Assembly: GCA_017555025.1 (NCBI GenBank)
Contig: JAFZHC010000053.1
Location: 24,220-88,219, forward strand
Source of the DNA: Akkermansia sp.
GTDB lineage: Bacteria > Verrucomicrobiota > Verrucomicrobiia > Verrucomicrobiales > Akkermansiaceae
Length of the DNA: 64,000 nt
Direction: 5' to 3'
Part shown: piece after piece, positions 1-9,221 of the stretch
Layout of the letters: every line of letters starts with the position of its first letter
Position numbering within the stretch: position 1 is the first letter of the stretch
Translations under genes and position numbers: made by a program
The notes under the pieces: model-generated
What the model was told of the DNA's origin: nothing
The model's input: only the letters and a program-made list of their open reading frames with translations
Databases searched by the model: none

Positions 1-350
1 AAATATCCGTATCGGCTGATAATTTTTGTGCCCAAAAGGTCAATTTCGGCATGGGGGCAAAACTCACGCCCCATATTACGAAACAGTTTCAATTCGATTT
101 CGTTGTGCGGCTCTCGACCTCCGCAACCCGGCAGCCTCAACACAGGGCAGGTTCCTTTGAACCTGATTTTTGCCATTTCCCGCCCTTGCGCATCCCTGAA
201 AACAGGGCTGCGCCAAAATTTACTTTCATTCAAACATTGTACCAACAGCGCCCCATCCGGCGCCAGCAGGTCAAAAAATACCCCTTTCGTATGGACACAG
301 ATACATCCATCCGCCAGCGTTATCTTATTTCGGCAATCCAGTTCCATCAT
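1..350 (-). CDS. Hypothetical protein, 5' part only (runs off the left edge)
   Basis: An open minus-strand frame begins with ATG-ATG at 350/347 and stays open to base 1, giving at least 115 residues starting MMELDCRNK. The first ATG directly follows the TAA of the upstream ankyrin gene (351-353), so the two are probably one transcript. GGAG lies 4 and 7 bases before the two ATGs, one of the few Shine-Dalgarno-like sites in the window, and favours the ATG at 347. No signal peptide is seen. The fragment is rich in Cys, Arg and Lys and I recognise no domain. The C-terminus is outside the window. Confidence 0.6.
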   Translation of the reverse strand, partial: MMELDCRNKITLADGCICVHTKGVFFDLLAPDGALLVQCLNESKFWRSPVFRDAQGREMAKIRFKGTCPVLRLPGCGGREPHNEIELKLFRNMGREFCPHAEIDLLGTKIISRYGY

Positions 351-1403
351 TTATCTCCGGCTTCTATGTGAACTATCGGGGTGAAGTTTGGCGCCTCGGG
401 CACGGAGCTCCGCGCCAATGGCTTTGGCTGCGGGTGTATTGCTTTTGCCATAATGAATGCGGAGCGAGTTACCCGCTGCATTCAAAGCATTGATGTCTGC
501 GCCGTTGTCCAGAAGTAAGCGCAGAATGGAAACAGCCTCCTCCGGGGTATATACCCCGAGCCGAGTATTAATCATGAAAGCATACGGGGGAAAATACCTG
601 CTCTGAGCGGATTTTCCGGTGACATGAGCCCCCTTCTCTACCACGATTCTGAGGAGCTCTGCCGAACTGCCGCGGTACAGCAACACATGCAGGAGAGTCT
701 GCGACTTCTCGCCCACATGGCTGTTGGGGTCTACGCCACCTTCCACCAGTTTACGAATCAGATCATCGGTGTACCAGAACCACGTTAAATGCCAATCTTT
801 CGTGCGCTCTTTCATATTCTGATTGCCGTACTCAAGCAACAGCGTGCGCATGTCATCATTGTAATCATTGCCACGCAACTCACAAAATGGGGAAATTTTC
901 TCGCCATGGCCATACATCGGGGCATCCGGGTCCGCACCGGCATCCAACAAAAGCCTGGCTATGCTTACACGACGGGCGGCTGAATCTTTATCGACAAAGC
1001 AGACCAGCATGCCGAGGGGCGTATTGGCGACATCCTGTATGCGCTCCCACTCGGCCGGGCGGGCATTCACATCTGCCCCGGCGGCTAACAACACCCGCAC
1101 GGCGGCCTCATCACCATACATGCAAGCCACTTGCAAAGCTGTAAAGCCGGAGGGCGAGCGCCAATTGACATCTCCGGTGGAAGTCACCTTTTGGAGCAAT
1201 GCCGGAACTTCAGCCGTCCATGCAGGGTGAATGTAGACCGGTCGAACATAGACGACCGGTGCGGAAGTTCGCCCCGTGGGATTTTCCTGCACCTGTCGAG
1301 CCAGCTTTTGCAAAGGCAACTGTTGCTCGGTTCTCCACTCAGCTGCAAGAAGCGAAGCGGAGAAGAAGAACAATGAAGCTAAGAGTTTGAGCGTGTATTT
1401 CAT
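351..1403 (-). CDS. Secreted ankyrin-repeat protein
   Basis: A 350-residue protein starting MKYTLKLLASLFFF, with a Sec signal peptide ending near LLAA. Ankyrin repeats are visible from about residue 95 (GFTALQVACMYGDEAAVRVL, then LLLDAGADPDA, LVEGGVDPNS, LLHVLLYRGSSAELLRIVVE and LLLDNGADINAL), several degenerate. Ankyrin repeats bind proteins; the partner is unknown. An in-frame TTG at 1415 would add four residues before the signal peptide, so the ATG at 1403 is preferred. It lies about 50 bases below a lipoprotein gene and abuts the partial gene at the left edge. It is one of three ankyrin proteins in the window, each predicted to be exported or membrane-anchored. Confidence 0.85.
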   Translation of the reverse strand: MKYTLKLLASLFFFSASLLAAEWRTEQQLPLQKLARQVQENPTGRTSAPVVYVRPVYIHPAWTAEVPALLQKVTSTGDVNWRSPSGFTALQVACMYGDEAAVRVLLAAGADVNARPAEWERIQDVANTPLGMLVCFVDKDSAARRVSIARLLLDAGADPDAPMYGHGEKISPFCELRGNDYNDDMRTLLLEYGNQNMKERTKDWHLTWFWYTDDLIRKLVEGGVDPNSHVGEKSQTLLHVLLYRGSSAELLRIVVEKGAHVTGKSAQSRYFPPYAFMINTRLGVYTPEEAVSILRLLLDNGADINALNAAGNSLRIHYGKSNTPAAKAIGAELRARGAKLHPDSSHRSRR

Positions 1404-1453
1404 ACGAGTAAACAACAGTTAAAGAGGGTCAATAAGTCATGAGCATAGGCAGC

Positions 1454-2452
1454 TTATTGGCAAGGCGGAGAATACAATAATTCCTGCAGGGACTTCACAC
1501 CATAATAATCAGCCTCTTCCAAGCTCTTTTCTTTAAGGATATAGGCTTGTAATTCTTCCTTTGTAAGGATGAAGCTGAAAAAGCCCCATATCGTGTAGGA
1601 CATTTCTGCGATATCGCAGAGCTTTTCGTGCTCCTCAAGAGCAACAAGCGGTTCAATTTGCGCCATTGCTTCCCGAGCGGAATCTTCATCATCTATGCTC
1701 ATGAGAAGTCGGTGAATTTGCCGGTAGCGATTCAGCAGCTCTTGCATGGCGGCCTTGCGCTCGGGCTCCGGGTAAACTTTCTTAGAAGCCGTGCAATCCA
1801 CCCATTGTTCAACCAGATGTTTTTTACCATTGCACAGCAGGGTTACGGTATAAACACTAAAACGGCGTTCTCCGATAAGAACTTCACGCCACTTGTACTC
1901 GTAAGTATCGCCCAGAGCATGCAGAGCGATTCGAGTACATAGCTCATATGAAAGCCCAGGCTCCTTCGTGCGGAGAACCCAGGCTGACTCGGCAGAGAAT
2001 CCGGCACCGCCGTCAACCAAAGCGAAATGTTCAGGCGGAAGTACAGCCTTAAGATTGCTACGGGCAGATTTTTCCAGCTGCTTCCGTTTAGCAGAGGAAA
2101 TGGGGGTAGGAATAATGGCATCTTCCCACCCCTCCCCCATGGCCTTTGCCAATGCCGGGCAACCATAGTAGTAGGCCTCGTCTAACTTTCGGGTTAATTC
2201 ATTGAGCCTTGCCATGCGAGGATCGCAGGAGAGCAGGTAACATTGCGGAGCATTTTCTTTCAGCTTATTGAGCTGCTGAGCTGCCTTTCGAGCGCCGGCA
2301 TAATCCTTGACAATAGACAGAATTGCCTCTTGCTGTTTCAGATAGGAGTTCAACTGCGAATCATCGTTTTCCGGGCCATGAGCCGAGCAGGCCGCTGCCC
2401 CAAAACAAATAGCGCTGACGGTGAGGAGTCTGAGAAAAAGATTCATAGTCAT
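1454..2452 (-). CDS. Hypothetical lipoprotein
   Basis: A 332-residue protein with a hydrophobic leader and lipobox GAAAC, followed by SAHGPENDD, so a lipid-anchored envelope protein. The rest is hydrophilic and helix-rich, with no domain I recognise. ATG at 2452 overlaps the stop of the upstream gene as ATGA, which suggests translational coupling. A second ATG two codons in would leave the lipoprotein signal intact. It sits in a run of minus-strand envelope genes of unknown role. Confidence 0.75.
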   Translation of the reverse strand: MTMNLFLRLLTVSAICFGAAACSAHGPENDDSQLNSYLKQQEAILSIVKDYAGARKAAQQLNKLKENAPQCYLLSCDPRMARLNELTRKLDEAYYYGCPALAKAMGEGWEDAIIPTPISSAKRKQLEKSARSNLKAVLPPEHFALVDGGAGFSAESAWVLRTKEPGLSYELCTRIALHALGDTYEYKWREVLIGERRFSVYTVTLLCNGKKHLVEQWVDCTASKKVYPEPERKAAMQELLNRYRQIHRLLMSIDDEDSAREAMAQIEPLVALEEHEKLCDIAEMSYTIWGFFSFILTKEELQAYILKEKSLEEADYYGVKSLQELLYSPPCQ

Positions 2453-3276
2453 TCAGAAAAATAGCGTCTCAATATATTGCCGGTATTCATGTCGATATCA
2501 AGTGTTTCACCACCTCCGAGAGCATCTTCCACAAGGCGGGGAGCAACGACATAGCAGGAATCATTGGCGTATGCCGAGAGCTCGTTCGCGCTCATCCGCA
2601 ATTCACGGGAGGCTATTTCCAATGCCTGTTGCGGACTGATGGCAGGCTGTACAAAAATCGGAGTGAGCTGCTGTTGACGATTAGCCGGCTCGGAGAAATA
2701 ATTCCGAGTGCCGTCACCCATCGTGACGCTACGCAGGGAGGCAAGTTCTCGGTCGGCACGAACCACAACCCGAAAAACACTTCGACCGGTATTCTGCTCA
2801 CAGGAAGTCAGAAGATGAGCAGGAGCATCCGGCTTCTCCCGGCAGAAATACACTTTCACTTTGCCATCAGGCAACTTGTAAATGCCTACATATACCTCTC
2901 GGCAGCTTTCCTTGCATGTTATGCTGCAAAGGCAAATGTTACCATTCCCGACATCCTTACACATAAAATCAAGATGGGTAATGGGAACCCACTTTGATTC
3001 ATCGGCAGAGGCTTCTTTTGCTGTAACAAGTCGGGTGATGAAAAAGCCGGCAGCAAAAATTCCTGCAAGAACAGCAAAGCAAACCATTCGCGGCACCCCC
3101 ATCTTCATCAGCACCTGATAGATACCGAAAAGTATGACGGCTCCGCTCGGAACGAGAAAAGATATCGCCGGAGTTCCGCAAGCTGCAACATCATACACCA
3201 GATATACCGCACAATAAATGAGCAGCAGCAAAAGCAAAATCAGACTTATCTTGTTAAAGGATTCAGCTTTCATCAT
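2449..3276 (-). CDS. Hypothetical three-TM membrane protein with PepSY-like C-terminus
   Basis: A 275-residue protein. Three hydrophobic segments fill roughly the first 85 residues (LILLLLLLIYCAVYLVY, PSGAVILFGIYQVLM, VCFAVLAGIFAAGFFI), followed by a soluble domain of about 190 residues. The last 65 residues, with QQALEIASRELRMS and LDIDMNTGNILRRYFSE, resemble a PepSY-type fold ('D..tG.il'); this is by eye only. Its stop overlaps the start of the next lipoprotein gene by four bases. Function unknown. Confidence 0.7.
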   Translation of the reverse strand: MMKAESFNKISLILLLLLLIYCAVYLVYDVAACGTPAISFLVPSGAVILFGIYQVLMKMGVPRMVCFAVLAGIFAAGFFITRLVTAKEASADESKWVPITHLDFMCKDVGNGNICLCSITCKESCREVYVGIYKLPDGKVKVYFCREKPDAPAHLLTSCEQNTGRSVFRVVVRADRELASLRSVTMGDGTRNYFSEPANRQQQLTPIFVQPAISPQQALEIASRELRMSANELSAYANDSCYVVAPRLVEDALGGGETLDIDMNTGNILRRYFSE

Positions 3277-3301
3277 TTAATAACACAGTCGTTGCCCTTC
3301 C

Positions 3302-3688
3302 TTACTTAGCCTCACTTATTTTACTTTTATTGCGCTGCACAAGCATGCCAATACCTGTGTGGAGCAGCACATAAAACGCTGTAGCATAATTGGTCAGAAG
3401 CAGCCCTCCGTCGTCAAGATATGAGCGAAGTCCATATCGCAAAGCCAGAATCAAAATGGCATATACAATGGCAAATATGAATCCCCGCAACGCTGAGCGC
3501 ATACCTCCGCGGGTGCTCTGCCACCCCGCCAGTATCACACAAACCGCGGCAGCCGCCCCGACAAACAACAGCATGAGCCACTGAGCATCTGACACCCAGA
3601 GTGCCTGCAACACGCTAAAGCCTGTCCACAAGAGTACAAGTAAAGCGCTCACCAAACAAAACAGGCAGAAAAGGAAAGAAACAAACAT
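3302..3688 (-). CDS. Hypothetical four-TM membrane protein
   Basis: A 128-residue, almost entirely hydrophobic protein with about four predicted membrane helices and a short charged C-terminus (QRNKSKISEAK). No family is recognised. It starts at ATG 3688 and ends 25 bases before the next membrane protein gene, so cotranscription is likely. Confidence 0.6.
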   Translation of the reverse strand: MFVSFLFCLFCLVSALLVLLWTGFSVLQALWVSDAQWLMLLFVGAAAAVCVILAGWQSTRGGMRSALRGFIFAIVYAILILALRYGLRSYLDDGGLLLTNYATAFYVLLHTGIGMLVQRNKSKISEAK

Positions 3689-3743
3689 AGCGTTAAATCA
3701 ACAAGCACTTGCAACTCCGCTCAATCAAATAAGTTTTTATACA

Positions 3744-4358
3744 CTACATGAGGTGAATATTCTTATCCAACACCTTACGTTGTTCCTCCGGAGTCGGAGT
3801 ACGAAACCCGGCGAAATGCAGCGAGAGTTCGTAGACGATGTAGCTCTCGGACAAGCCGCTTGTTTCCTTCTCCTTGGGCGGGCGCTTACTTACTGTTAAA
3901 ACGAGGTCGGGGCAAATGTATCCATGCCAGTCTGCAAGTTGGAGCTCCAATTCCTGCTCGGTCTGCTGAAGTTCTTTAGTAAGAGCAGCCTCCTTCTCAG
4001 CGGGACAAAGACAGGAAGCACTAAATGGCTGATGCATGGGAAGATTAATTCGACCGGTAGTGGATACAGGAACACCGAGTTGAGCCTCCAGTTTCTTGTA
4101 ATAGTCATCAAAGAGACATATCATGTGATAGCGGTACAGATGTCTGTATTGTGACATCTCATGTTTAATGTGGCAGGAATACAGCCCCAGAGCAACGCAG
4201 CCAAGGAACAACAGGGCTGCGAATATGAGACTTTTATTGTTCAGAATCTTATCTTTCATCGGCAGAAAAGTGGCTATTCTATTATAAAGGCGTTTGAGGA
4301 AAGATTTTTGTTGCATTGATTCGGGAATTTTTTGAAAATTGCGGCAAAAGTGCGCCAT
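3744..4358 (-). CDS. Hypothetical single-TM protein
   Basis: A 204-residue protein with a basic cytoplasmic N-terminus, one membrane helix (SLIFAALLFLGCVALGLY) near residue 50, and an outer domain containing a Glu-rich coiled-coil-like stretch (KEAALTKELQQTEQELELQL). I choose ATG 4358 because GAGG lies five bases upstream; a GTG at 4379 would add seven residues with no better signal. No known domain is seen. A strong hairpin (4394-4423) separates it from the M60 peptidase gene upstream. Confidence 0.6.
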   Translation of the reverse strand: MAHFCRNFQKIPESMQQKSFLKRLYNRIATFLPMKDKILNNKSLIFAALLFLGCVALGLYSCHIKHEMSQYRHLYRYHMICLFDDYYKKLEAQLGVPVSTTGRINLPMHQPFSASCLCPAEKEAALTKELQQTEQELELQLADWHGYICPDLVLTVSKRPPKEKETSGLSESYIVYELSLHFAGFRTPTPEEQRKVLDKNIHLM

Positions 4359-4393
4359 TTCAGCCTCGGAGAGATACACCTATCAGACGTGAA

Positions 4394-4423
4394 CGAGCAC
4401 GTTACCTTGCAGCAACGTGCTCG
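4394..4423 (-). terminator. Hairpin downstream of the M60 peptidase gene
   Basis: A perfect 10-bp inverted repeat (CGAGCACGTT / AACGTGCTCG, 10-base loop) lies about 55 bases after the M60 stop. On the minus strand it is followed by TTCACG and not a real T-run, so it may be a weak terminator or a 3'-end stabiliser. Confidence 0.5.
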
Positions 4424-4477
4424 CCGGGAGCTATCTGTAACCACAGCCGACAAGCCGCAGCTACAGCATGGACCCGT

Positions 4478-6877
4478 TTATTTCACCGTAATTTTGAGCG
4501 TTTTCTTTACGGTTACACCGTATTCATTAGAAAGCTCGTATGTAAGCGTATCCACCCCGCTGAAGCCGGGCGCCGGCGTATAAAAAGCCTCGCCTTTCTC
4601 ATGGTAGACAACCGTCCCGCCCTCAGCAGTCTGCTTAACCCAATGAATGCGGGACTCCTTGGCAAAGCTCAGCAGCTCGGCAGCACCACAGGGGATGGTG
4701 AGGGTTGTGTTCTTTTCCGCAACAGTCACCTTGGGCTCTGCCAGGTACGTCATATCCCACTTCGGCAGGTTAAGAGAGTTCAGGTACATGACCGTACCGC
4801 CGGAGGGGAACATCTTAAAGTGAGCAAAATAGGGACGAACATCGCGACCGGCAGCTACGGAAAGCGCAATCAGATAGCGGTCAATCTTAGCCTGATCGTG
4901 GTCATCGCCGGCTATAAAGTTCCACTTATACAAACCATCATTCTGGTCGCGCAGGCGCTTAATGGCAGTTTTCACGCAGTCCCAGCCAAAATCCTCAGCA
5001 TAGGCAATCATCATCGATGTTACGGCATAAGACCAATGGTGCGTACCCTTGGTGCTGACTTTATACCACTTCTCCTCCATAATTTCTTTCATACTCTTAT
5101 TATTGGAGTCGAAGAGATTACGGAGGTGCAAGTCGTGAGAGTCCTTCCAATCGAAGGAAAGGCCTTCGCGGTCTTTCAAGTAGTACCCACCCCAGTTGGT
5201 TGTGGACTCAGCCCAGAAAGAGAGTTCCATTTCCCAGAAATCACAGTGGTGGCCATGCTCATGCAGGAAGAGGGCGGAATTGGTCGCCTTCATGGCAGAC
5301 AGGTCGAGCAGATTCGGCACATTGGCTACATCCCACTGAAGCGGCCAGTACGAAAGCCCCTCCTCTGCATAATGACCGGAATGCATACGGAACGGCACCT
5401 TGGGATAATAGGCATAGAAATCCTCCAAATCACGGTTATTCTCATTCCACCAAGTCATGAGCGCTGTCGGATTATCCAGTTTCTGCAATACCTCTCGCGG
5501 TACCAGCAGCACCAGATGCTCGCTCACCAGCTCACCCCAAGGAGCCGGAGCCCGGCGCAGCGCCTTCCAGTCAGCATCGCTGTGCTTACCCAGGATGAAC
5601 TGAGGAGCACGCAAAGCGCCGTCCACACATACAGGGGTGTCCTTCAGCTCCACCGTTTTGGGAACCATCAGCAACATCAGGCCACCATGAGGGCTAACAA
5701 AGGTTGAGGTCTCTTTATCCAGCTTAAACCAGCGGGATGTACCGGGCATACAAATCAACGGCCTGTGTTTTTCGGGGAAATGATGACCGACCTGCAGCTC
5801 CAGCTTACAGCCGGCCAATTCCTTGGGTATGGTAATGCTGAACGGCTTACCGGGAGCGGCATATAGCCCTAAGGACACATATTCCTCACGCCATTTATCA
5901 CCGGCAGAATTGATTTTCTGCGTTGTCTTGCAAAGTTGAGCACCGGGAGCAATCTTGCCCAGCGTGTCGGCCAAACGGTGAGCGCCCAGCTTCGTCAATT
6001 CCTCCAACGTAAGAGATTTCAGCCAATCTTCCTCCATGAAGAGGAGCTGACGGGCCACAGGATGATACACGGGACATTCTGCAGAAGCAGAGATACCGCT
6101 TGCAATCATGGCAAAATCGCGCATACCGCTGCGCACAGCCTCATTGCCCTTAGAGAGCAACTGACTTTGTATGCTTTGCAATGCCTCCAGCAGTACCGGC
6201 ATATCTTCTTTGGAAAGCTTCTCCAACCAACCGGCAACTGAATTGCGATTCTGGCCGAGCAGTTCCGTTATCAGCTCTTTGCCGAGCACCTCACGAATGA
6301 TGGTTTTCTCCCAGATTTTCTTCAACCCATCACCCATGCGAGGCGTCAGCCAGGGTGTATCAATAATGGACTTGCGGATTCCCGGCCCCTCCCAGGCCAG
6401 CGCTACATGGTCATCCTTCACCGCGTCTTTAAAATGCACGGCAAGGGCATACTTCTTCCCCTTTTCCAACTTCACCTTGGCAGAGCTTCTACCCGGAACA
6501 AAGTGGTGACGGGGCATGTAATAAGGCACCTCACAGAGCTTCTTCAAATCAGCGACGCTTTCACTCGTGCTCAGTAACAATTCTGCAGAATCGTCCGCCG
6601 CCAGATAAAAGGTATACTCACCGGTCTGAGGCACCGTAAGCCAGGCCGAATAGCGCGCAGCAAAATCATCTTTGCCAAAAGAAAAATCATCTATCCGCTC
6701 CTTCACATAAACGGAATCAGCCGGACGCTCGCCGCTGACTTCAGCAACCTCTTTAATCTTTTCACCCTTTACATTGTCCCATACCTCCAGAACAACCCCG
6801 CAACCGGGCAATTCAGGCGCACCCAAAGCAACCGCTCCGGCAGCTGACATCAAATTCGCAATAAATAAACGTTTCAT
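4478..6877 (-). CDS. PA14-M60 family metallopeptidase (gluzincin), secreted
   Basis: A 799-residue secreted protein. An N-terminal signal peptide ends near VALGA. A PA14-like domain follows (about 25-175; typical run PQTGEYTFYLAADDSAELLL). The catalytic domain carries HEHGH at residues 539-543 with a downstream Glu at 557, the zinc-binding HExxH...E of the M60/enhancin family. The last 65 residues look like an Ig/cadherin-type beta domain. Known M60 members cleave glycoproteins such as mucin; the substrate here is inferred. ATG 6877 is chosen because it begins the signal peptide; an in-frame start at 6949 would add 24 non-hydrophobic residues. A small lipoprotein gene lies just upstream on the same strand. 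Confidence 0.88.
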   Translation of the reverse strand: MKRLFIANLMSAAGAVALGAPELPGCGVVLEVWDNVKGEKIKEVAEVSGERPADSVYVKERIDDFSFGKDDFAARYSAWLTVPQTGEYTFYLAADDSAELLLSTSESVADLKKLCEVPYYMPRHHFVPGRSSAKVKLEKGKKYALAVHFKDAVKDDHVALAWEGPGIRKSIIDTPWLTPRMGDGLKKIWEKTIIREVLGKELITELLGQNRNSVAGWLEKLSKEDMPVLLEALQSIQSQLLSKGNEAVRSGMRDFAMIASGISASAECPVYHPVARQLLFMEEDWLKSLTLEELTKLGAHRLADTLGKIAPGAQLCKTTQKINSAGDKWREEYVSLGLYAAPGKPFSITIPKELAGCKLELQVGHHFPEKHRPLICMPGTSRWFKLDKETSTFVSPHGGLMLLMVPKTVELKDTPVCVDGALRAPQFILGKHSDADWKALRRAPAPWGELVSEHLVLLVPREVLQKLDNPTALMTWWNENNRDLEDFYAYYPKVPFRMHSGHYAEEGLSYWPLQWDVANVPNLLDLSAMKATNSALFLHEHGHHCDFWEMELSFWAESTTNWGGYYLKDREGLSFDWKDSHDLHLRNLFDSNNKSMKEIMEEKWYKVSTKGTHHWSYAVTSMMIAYAEDFGWDCVKTAIKRLRDQNDGLYKWNFIAGDDHDQAKIDRYLIALSVAAGRDVRPYFAHFKMFPSGGTVMYLNSLNLPKWDMTYLAEPKVTVAEKNTTLTIPCGAAELLSFAKESRIHWVKQTAEGGTVVYHEKGEAFYTPAPGFSGVDTLTYELSNEYGVTVKKTLKITVK

Positions 6878-6945
6878 CGTCGTATAAAATTGAAAAACTA
6901 ACGGATAGAGCCAACGCTTAATCTCACTATCAGTTTGACACAACT

Positions 6946-7407
6946 TCAATGCTCAGGCAAGTTTTTTCTCCCGTTTTTTCCACAATCTTTGCTACGGCGA
7001 CCACTCGTAGCATCCGGGGCATACTTCATGCACACAAAGCAATCAAAATCAATGTCAAAGAAACCAATCACAGAGGCAGGTTCACCAGCCTCCATTTTTT
7101 CAGCATCTTCGGGGTTCATAAAAACAACCCTTTTGGTAATACCGACGGTATGTACTGCCGATTGATGTTCATGACTTATACGGCGCAAAACAGTCACTTC
7201 TCGCCGTGCTTTATCATACGCAAATACGCGATAAACCACAACCGGCCCCAATTCTGCCCCCTTCCCCTGCACAGCGTCGGCTATTTTCTGACGAAGGATT
7301 AGCCGCATATCATCATCTGATATGTCCGGCGCAGCAGCAGAACAAGCACTCAACGCACACAACACGCTGAGGCATAATGCAAAAAAGAAACGATAGTTCC
7401 TATGCAT
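6946..7407 (-). CDS. Hypothetical small lipoprotein
   Basis: A 153-residue protein with a signal peptide and lipobox LSAC at about residues 19-22, so predicted lipid-anchored. The mature part has no domain I recognise. The region MNPEDAEKMEAGEPASVIGF is acidic and the end is very basic (RRSKDCGKNGRKN). It lies between the DUF4139 gene (15 bases upstream) and the M60 peptidase gene, probably in one operon. Confidence 0.65.
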   Translation of the reverse strand: MHRNYRFFFALCLSVLCALSACSAAAPDISDDDMRLILRQKIADAVQGKGAELGPVVVYRVFAYDKARREVTVLRRISHEHQSAVHTVGITKRVVFMNPEDAEKMEAGEPASVIGFFDIDFDCFVCMKYAPDATSGRRSKDCGKNGRKNLPEH

Positions 7408-7422
7408 GAGAGAAGCGCAAGG

Positions 7423-9048
7423 TTAATTTTTGTGCGTATATTGGTAAGTTACGGTTTTAGTCGCACCGGGCGGCACCACGACTTCCCAACGGAATTGGCC
7501 ATCAGGATTTTCTCCATAATCCGGAGTACAGGTGATGGTTGCATGATCGCTGGCACTCTTCGGAGTGCCATCCACATCTTTAGTAATGCAAACCAACATC
7601 TCTTTGTCGGAGTTGTTCGTGATACTCAGCGAACCATTCAGGAAGAGCTCTTCACCCACACGGCTCTGTAAAGTTTCGCTATACTGCACCGGAGCCTGCA
7701 TAGTTTTGTTCAGTCGTACCAAAGCGGTGCCACCCTCCGCCGTAAAGTTAATTTCAGAGCGCCCCACAAGGTGCCCTTCGGCATAACAATCCAGCACACC
7801 GGTAGTCCACGGAGATTTTAACTCGTTGCGCACACGTACGCAATGCCACACCTCATTGGGTGCAACAGAGTTGCGGGAGTACCCCCCTTGTTGTCTCCTC
7901 TGCCAATCTTCTATGGCAGACTGAGTAGGCACATGCCAAGTGTAGACATGACTATAATCTACCGTTCCCTCAAACAACTCTCGGGTCACAGTCTGACCGG
8001 CAGCACAGCTGAAGTTCGGAATAGAATAAAAGAAGAGATCCTCAGCCTGAGTTAAATTGCCGGGCTCGCGCTCTTGTTCAGCAACATACCCCATATTATT
8101 GTTGCTCATGATATTGGTTGAGAGCCTGCTCCTGTTGTCATTAGGCTCTCCCGAAATGAGGTTGAGGAACGCCTCCAGAGAATGATACAGAGCTATGGGT
8201 GAAGGAAGCAAATAATTACCCAGCGCAGGGTACCCCATCACCAGCTCTAGGTTGACGTTGTTTAGGTCCACCAGCTCATTCATGACCATGGCTTTGCATT
8301 GAAAACGGGCCTTCCCGTGGCCATCTAAATCCAGACGATAGCTGGGCAACCAACTGAGCCCTCGGCTCAGACCACTTACCTGCAACGACTTGCCTGCGGC
8401 GGGTGCACTCAGTTCAAAGACCAGAGCCGGCACTTTCTGCACCGTGGTGGGGTACTGAGGCGAATCTCCCAGCACCTCGGCATACGCTATATTCTGCTCT
8501 CGCAGTGATGCAACGCCGTTTGCCGTGCGCAGCTGTACGACAGTCGAAGCTGCGGATGCAGGTACATGCTCTGAATCAGGGGCTAAGGTGAAAGGGCTTC
8601 CATAGCCGCTCTTTTGAGGAGCAGAGTAAATGCAACGAGTGAAAGATGATGATGATTTGACGGACGGAGGTGCACATATAACACCTGTCAACTTCGTACC
8701 GTTTTGTAACACGATTTCGGCCTGAGCTCCCACATTTGCCAGAAGAAACTCTATCGTATTGTAATGAGTTTTCGGCACCTGCTGCGTTGCAGACTCGCTC
8801 CGAATCTCGCACACCGTCGAGCCATCGGGAGCAGTCCACCAAAAACTTCCCAATACGGGTACCGGCATACCCAATAAGCGTAATTGCGTGTCCGAACCAT
8901 TGATTTGTCCGCGCAAGCTCAATTGGCTGTAACCGTTCTTAAATACAGCAACATCCGTTACCTGCATCGGTATATCTTCTACGGCTTGTACCATTGCCAC
9001 AGACAAGGCGACAAGGGCTACCATCTTACTGCATAATAAAGTTTTCAT
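7423..9048 (-). CDS. DUF4139 domain protein, secreted
   Basis: A 541-residue protein with a signal peptide (ends VQA). The mature N-terminus VTDVAVFKNGYSQLSLRG and the central GLSRGLSWLPSYRLDLD followed by 'A.V.NEL.DL.NV.LELV.G' match the DUF4139 beta-rich family. The C-terminus (PPGATKTVTYQYTHKN) is a typical end for this family. No catalytic residues are known. It heads the lipoprotein-M60 gene set and has its own promoter upstream (9097-9125). Confidence 0.8.
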   Translation of the reverse strand: MKTLLCSKMVALVALSVAMVQAVEDIPMQVTDVAVFKNGYSQLSLRGQINGSDTQLRLLGMPVPVLGSFWWTAPDGSTVCEIRSESATQQVPKTHYNTIEFLLANVGAQAEIVLQNGTKLTGVICAPPSVKSSSSFTRCIYSAPQKSGYGSPFTLAPDSEHVPASAASTVVQLRTANGVASLREQNIAYAEVLGDSPQYPTTVQKVPALVFELSAPAAGKSLQVSGLSRGLSWLPSYRLDLDGHGKARFQCKAMVMNELVDLNNVNLELVMGYPALGNYLLPSPIALYHSLEAFLNLISGEPNDNRSRLSTNIMSNNNMGYVAEQEREPGNLTQAEDLFFYSIPNFSCAAGQTVTRELFEGTVDYSHVYTWHVPTQSAIEDWQRRQQGGYSRNSVAPNEVWHCVRVRNELKSPWTTGVLDCYAEGHLVGRSEINFTAEGGTALVRLNKTMQAPVQYSETLQSRVGEELFLNGSLSITNNSDKEMLVCITKDVDGTPKSASDHATITCTPDYGENPDGQFRWEVVVPPGATKTVTYQYTHKN

Positions 9049-9096
9049 GGGGAGGGCGAAAAGGGGTAAACATTATCAAGCTTAAGGCCTGCCTGT

Positions 9097-9125
9097 ATGC
9101 TATCACAGAAACATCGTGCCTGCAA
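9097..9125 (-). promoter_or_regulatory. Promoter for the DUF4139 gene
   Basis: TTGCAG (9125-9120), 17-base spacer, TAGCAT (9102-9097) on the minus strand. Predicted +1 near 9090 gives a leader of about 42 bases. Confidence 0.5.
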
Positions 9126-9221
9126 GCATCAAAGTTGATTTAAAGAAAAACAATAAGTCGAGTAACGGCTCTTTCATTTGGTTATCAGACTATTCCAAAG
9201 CAAGGCAAATCCGGCGTCGGC

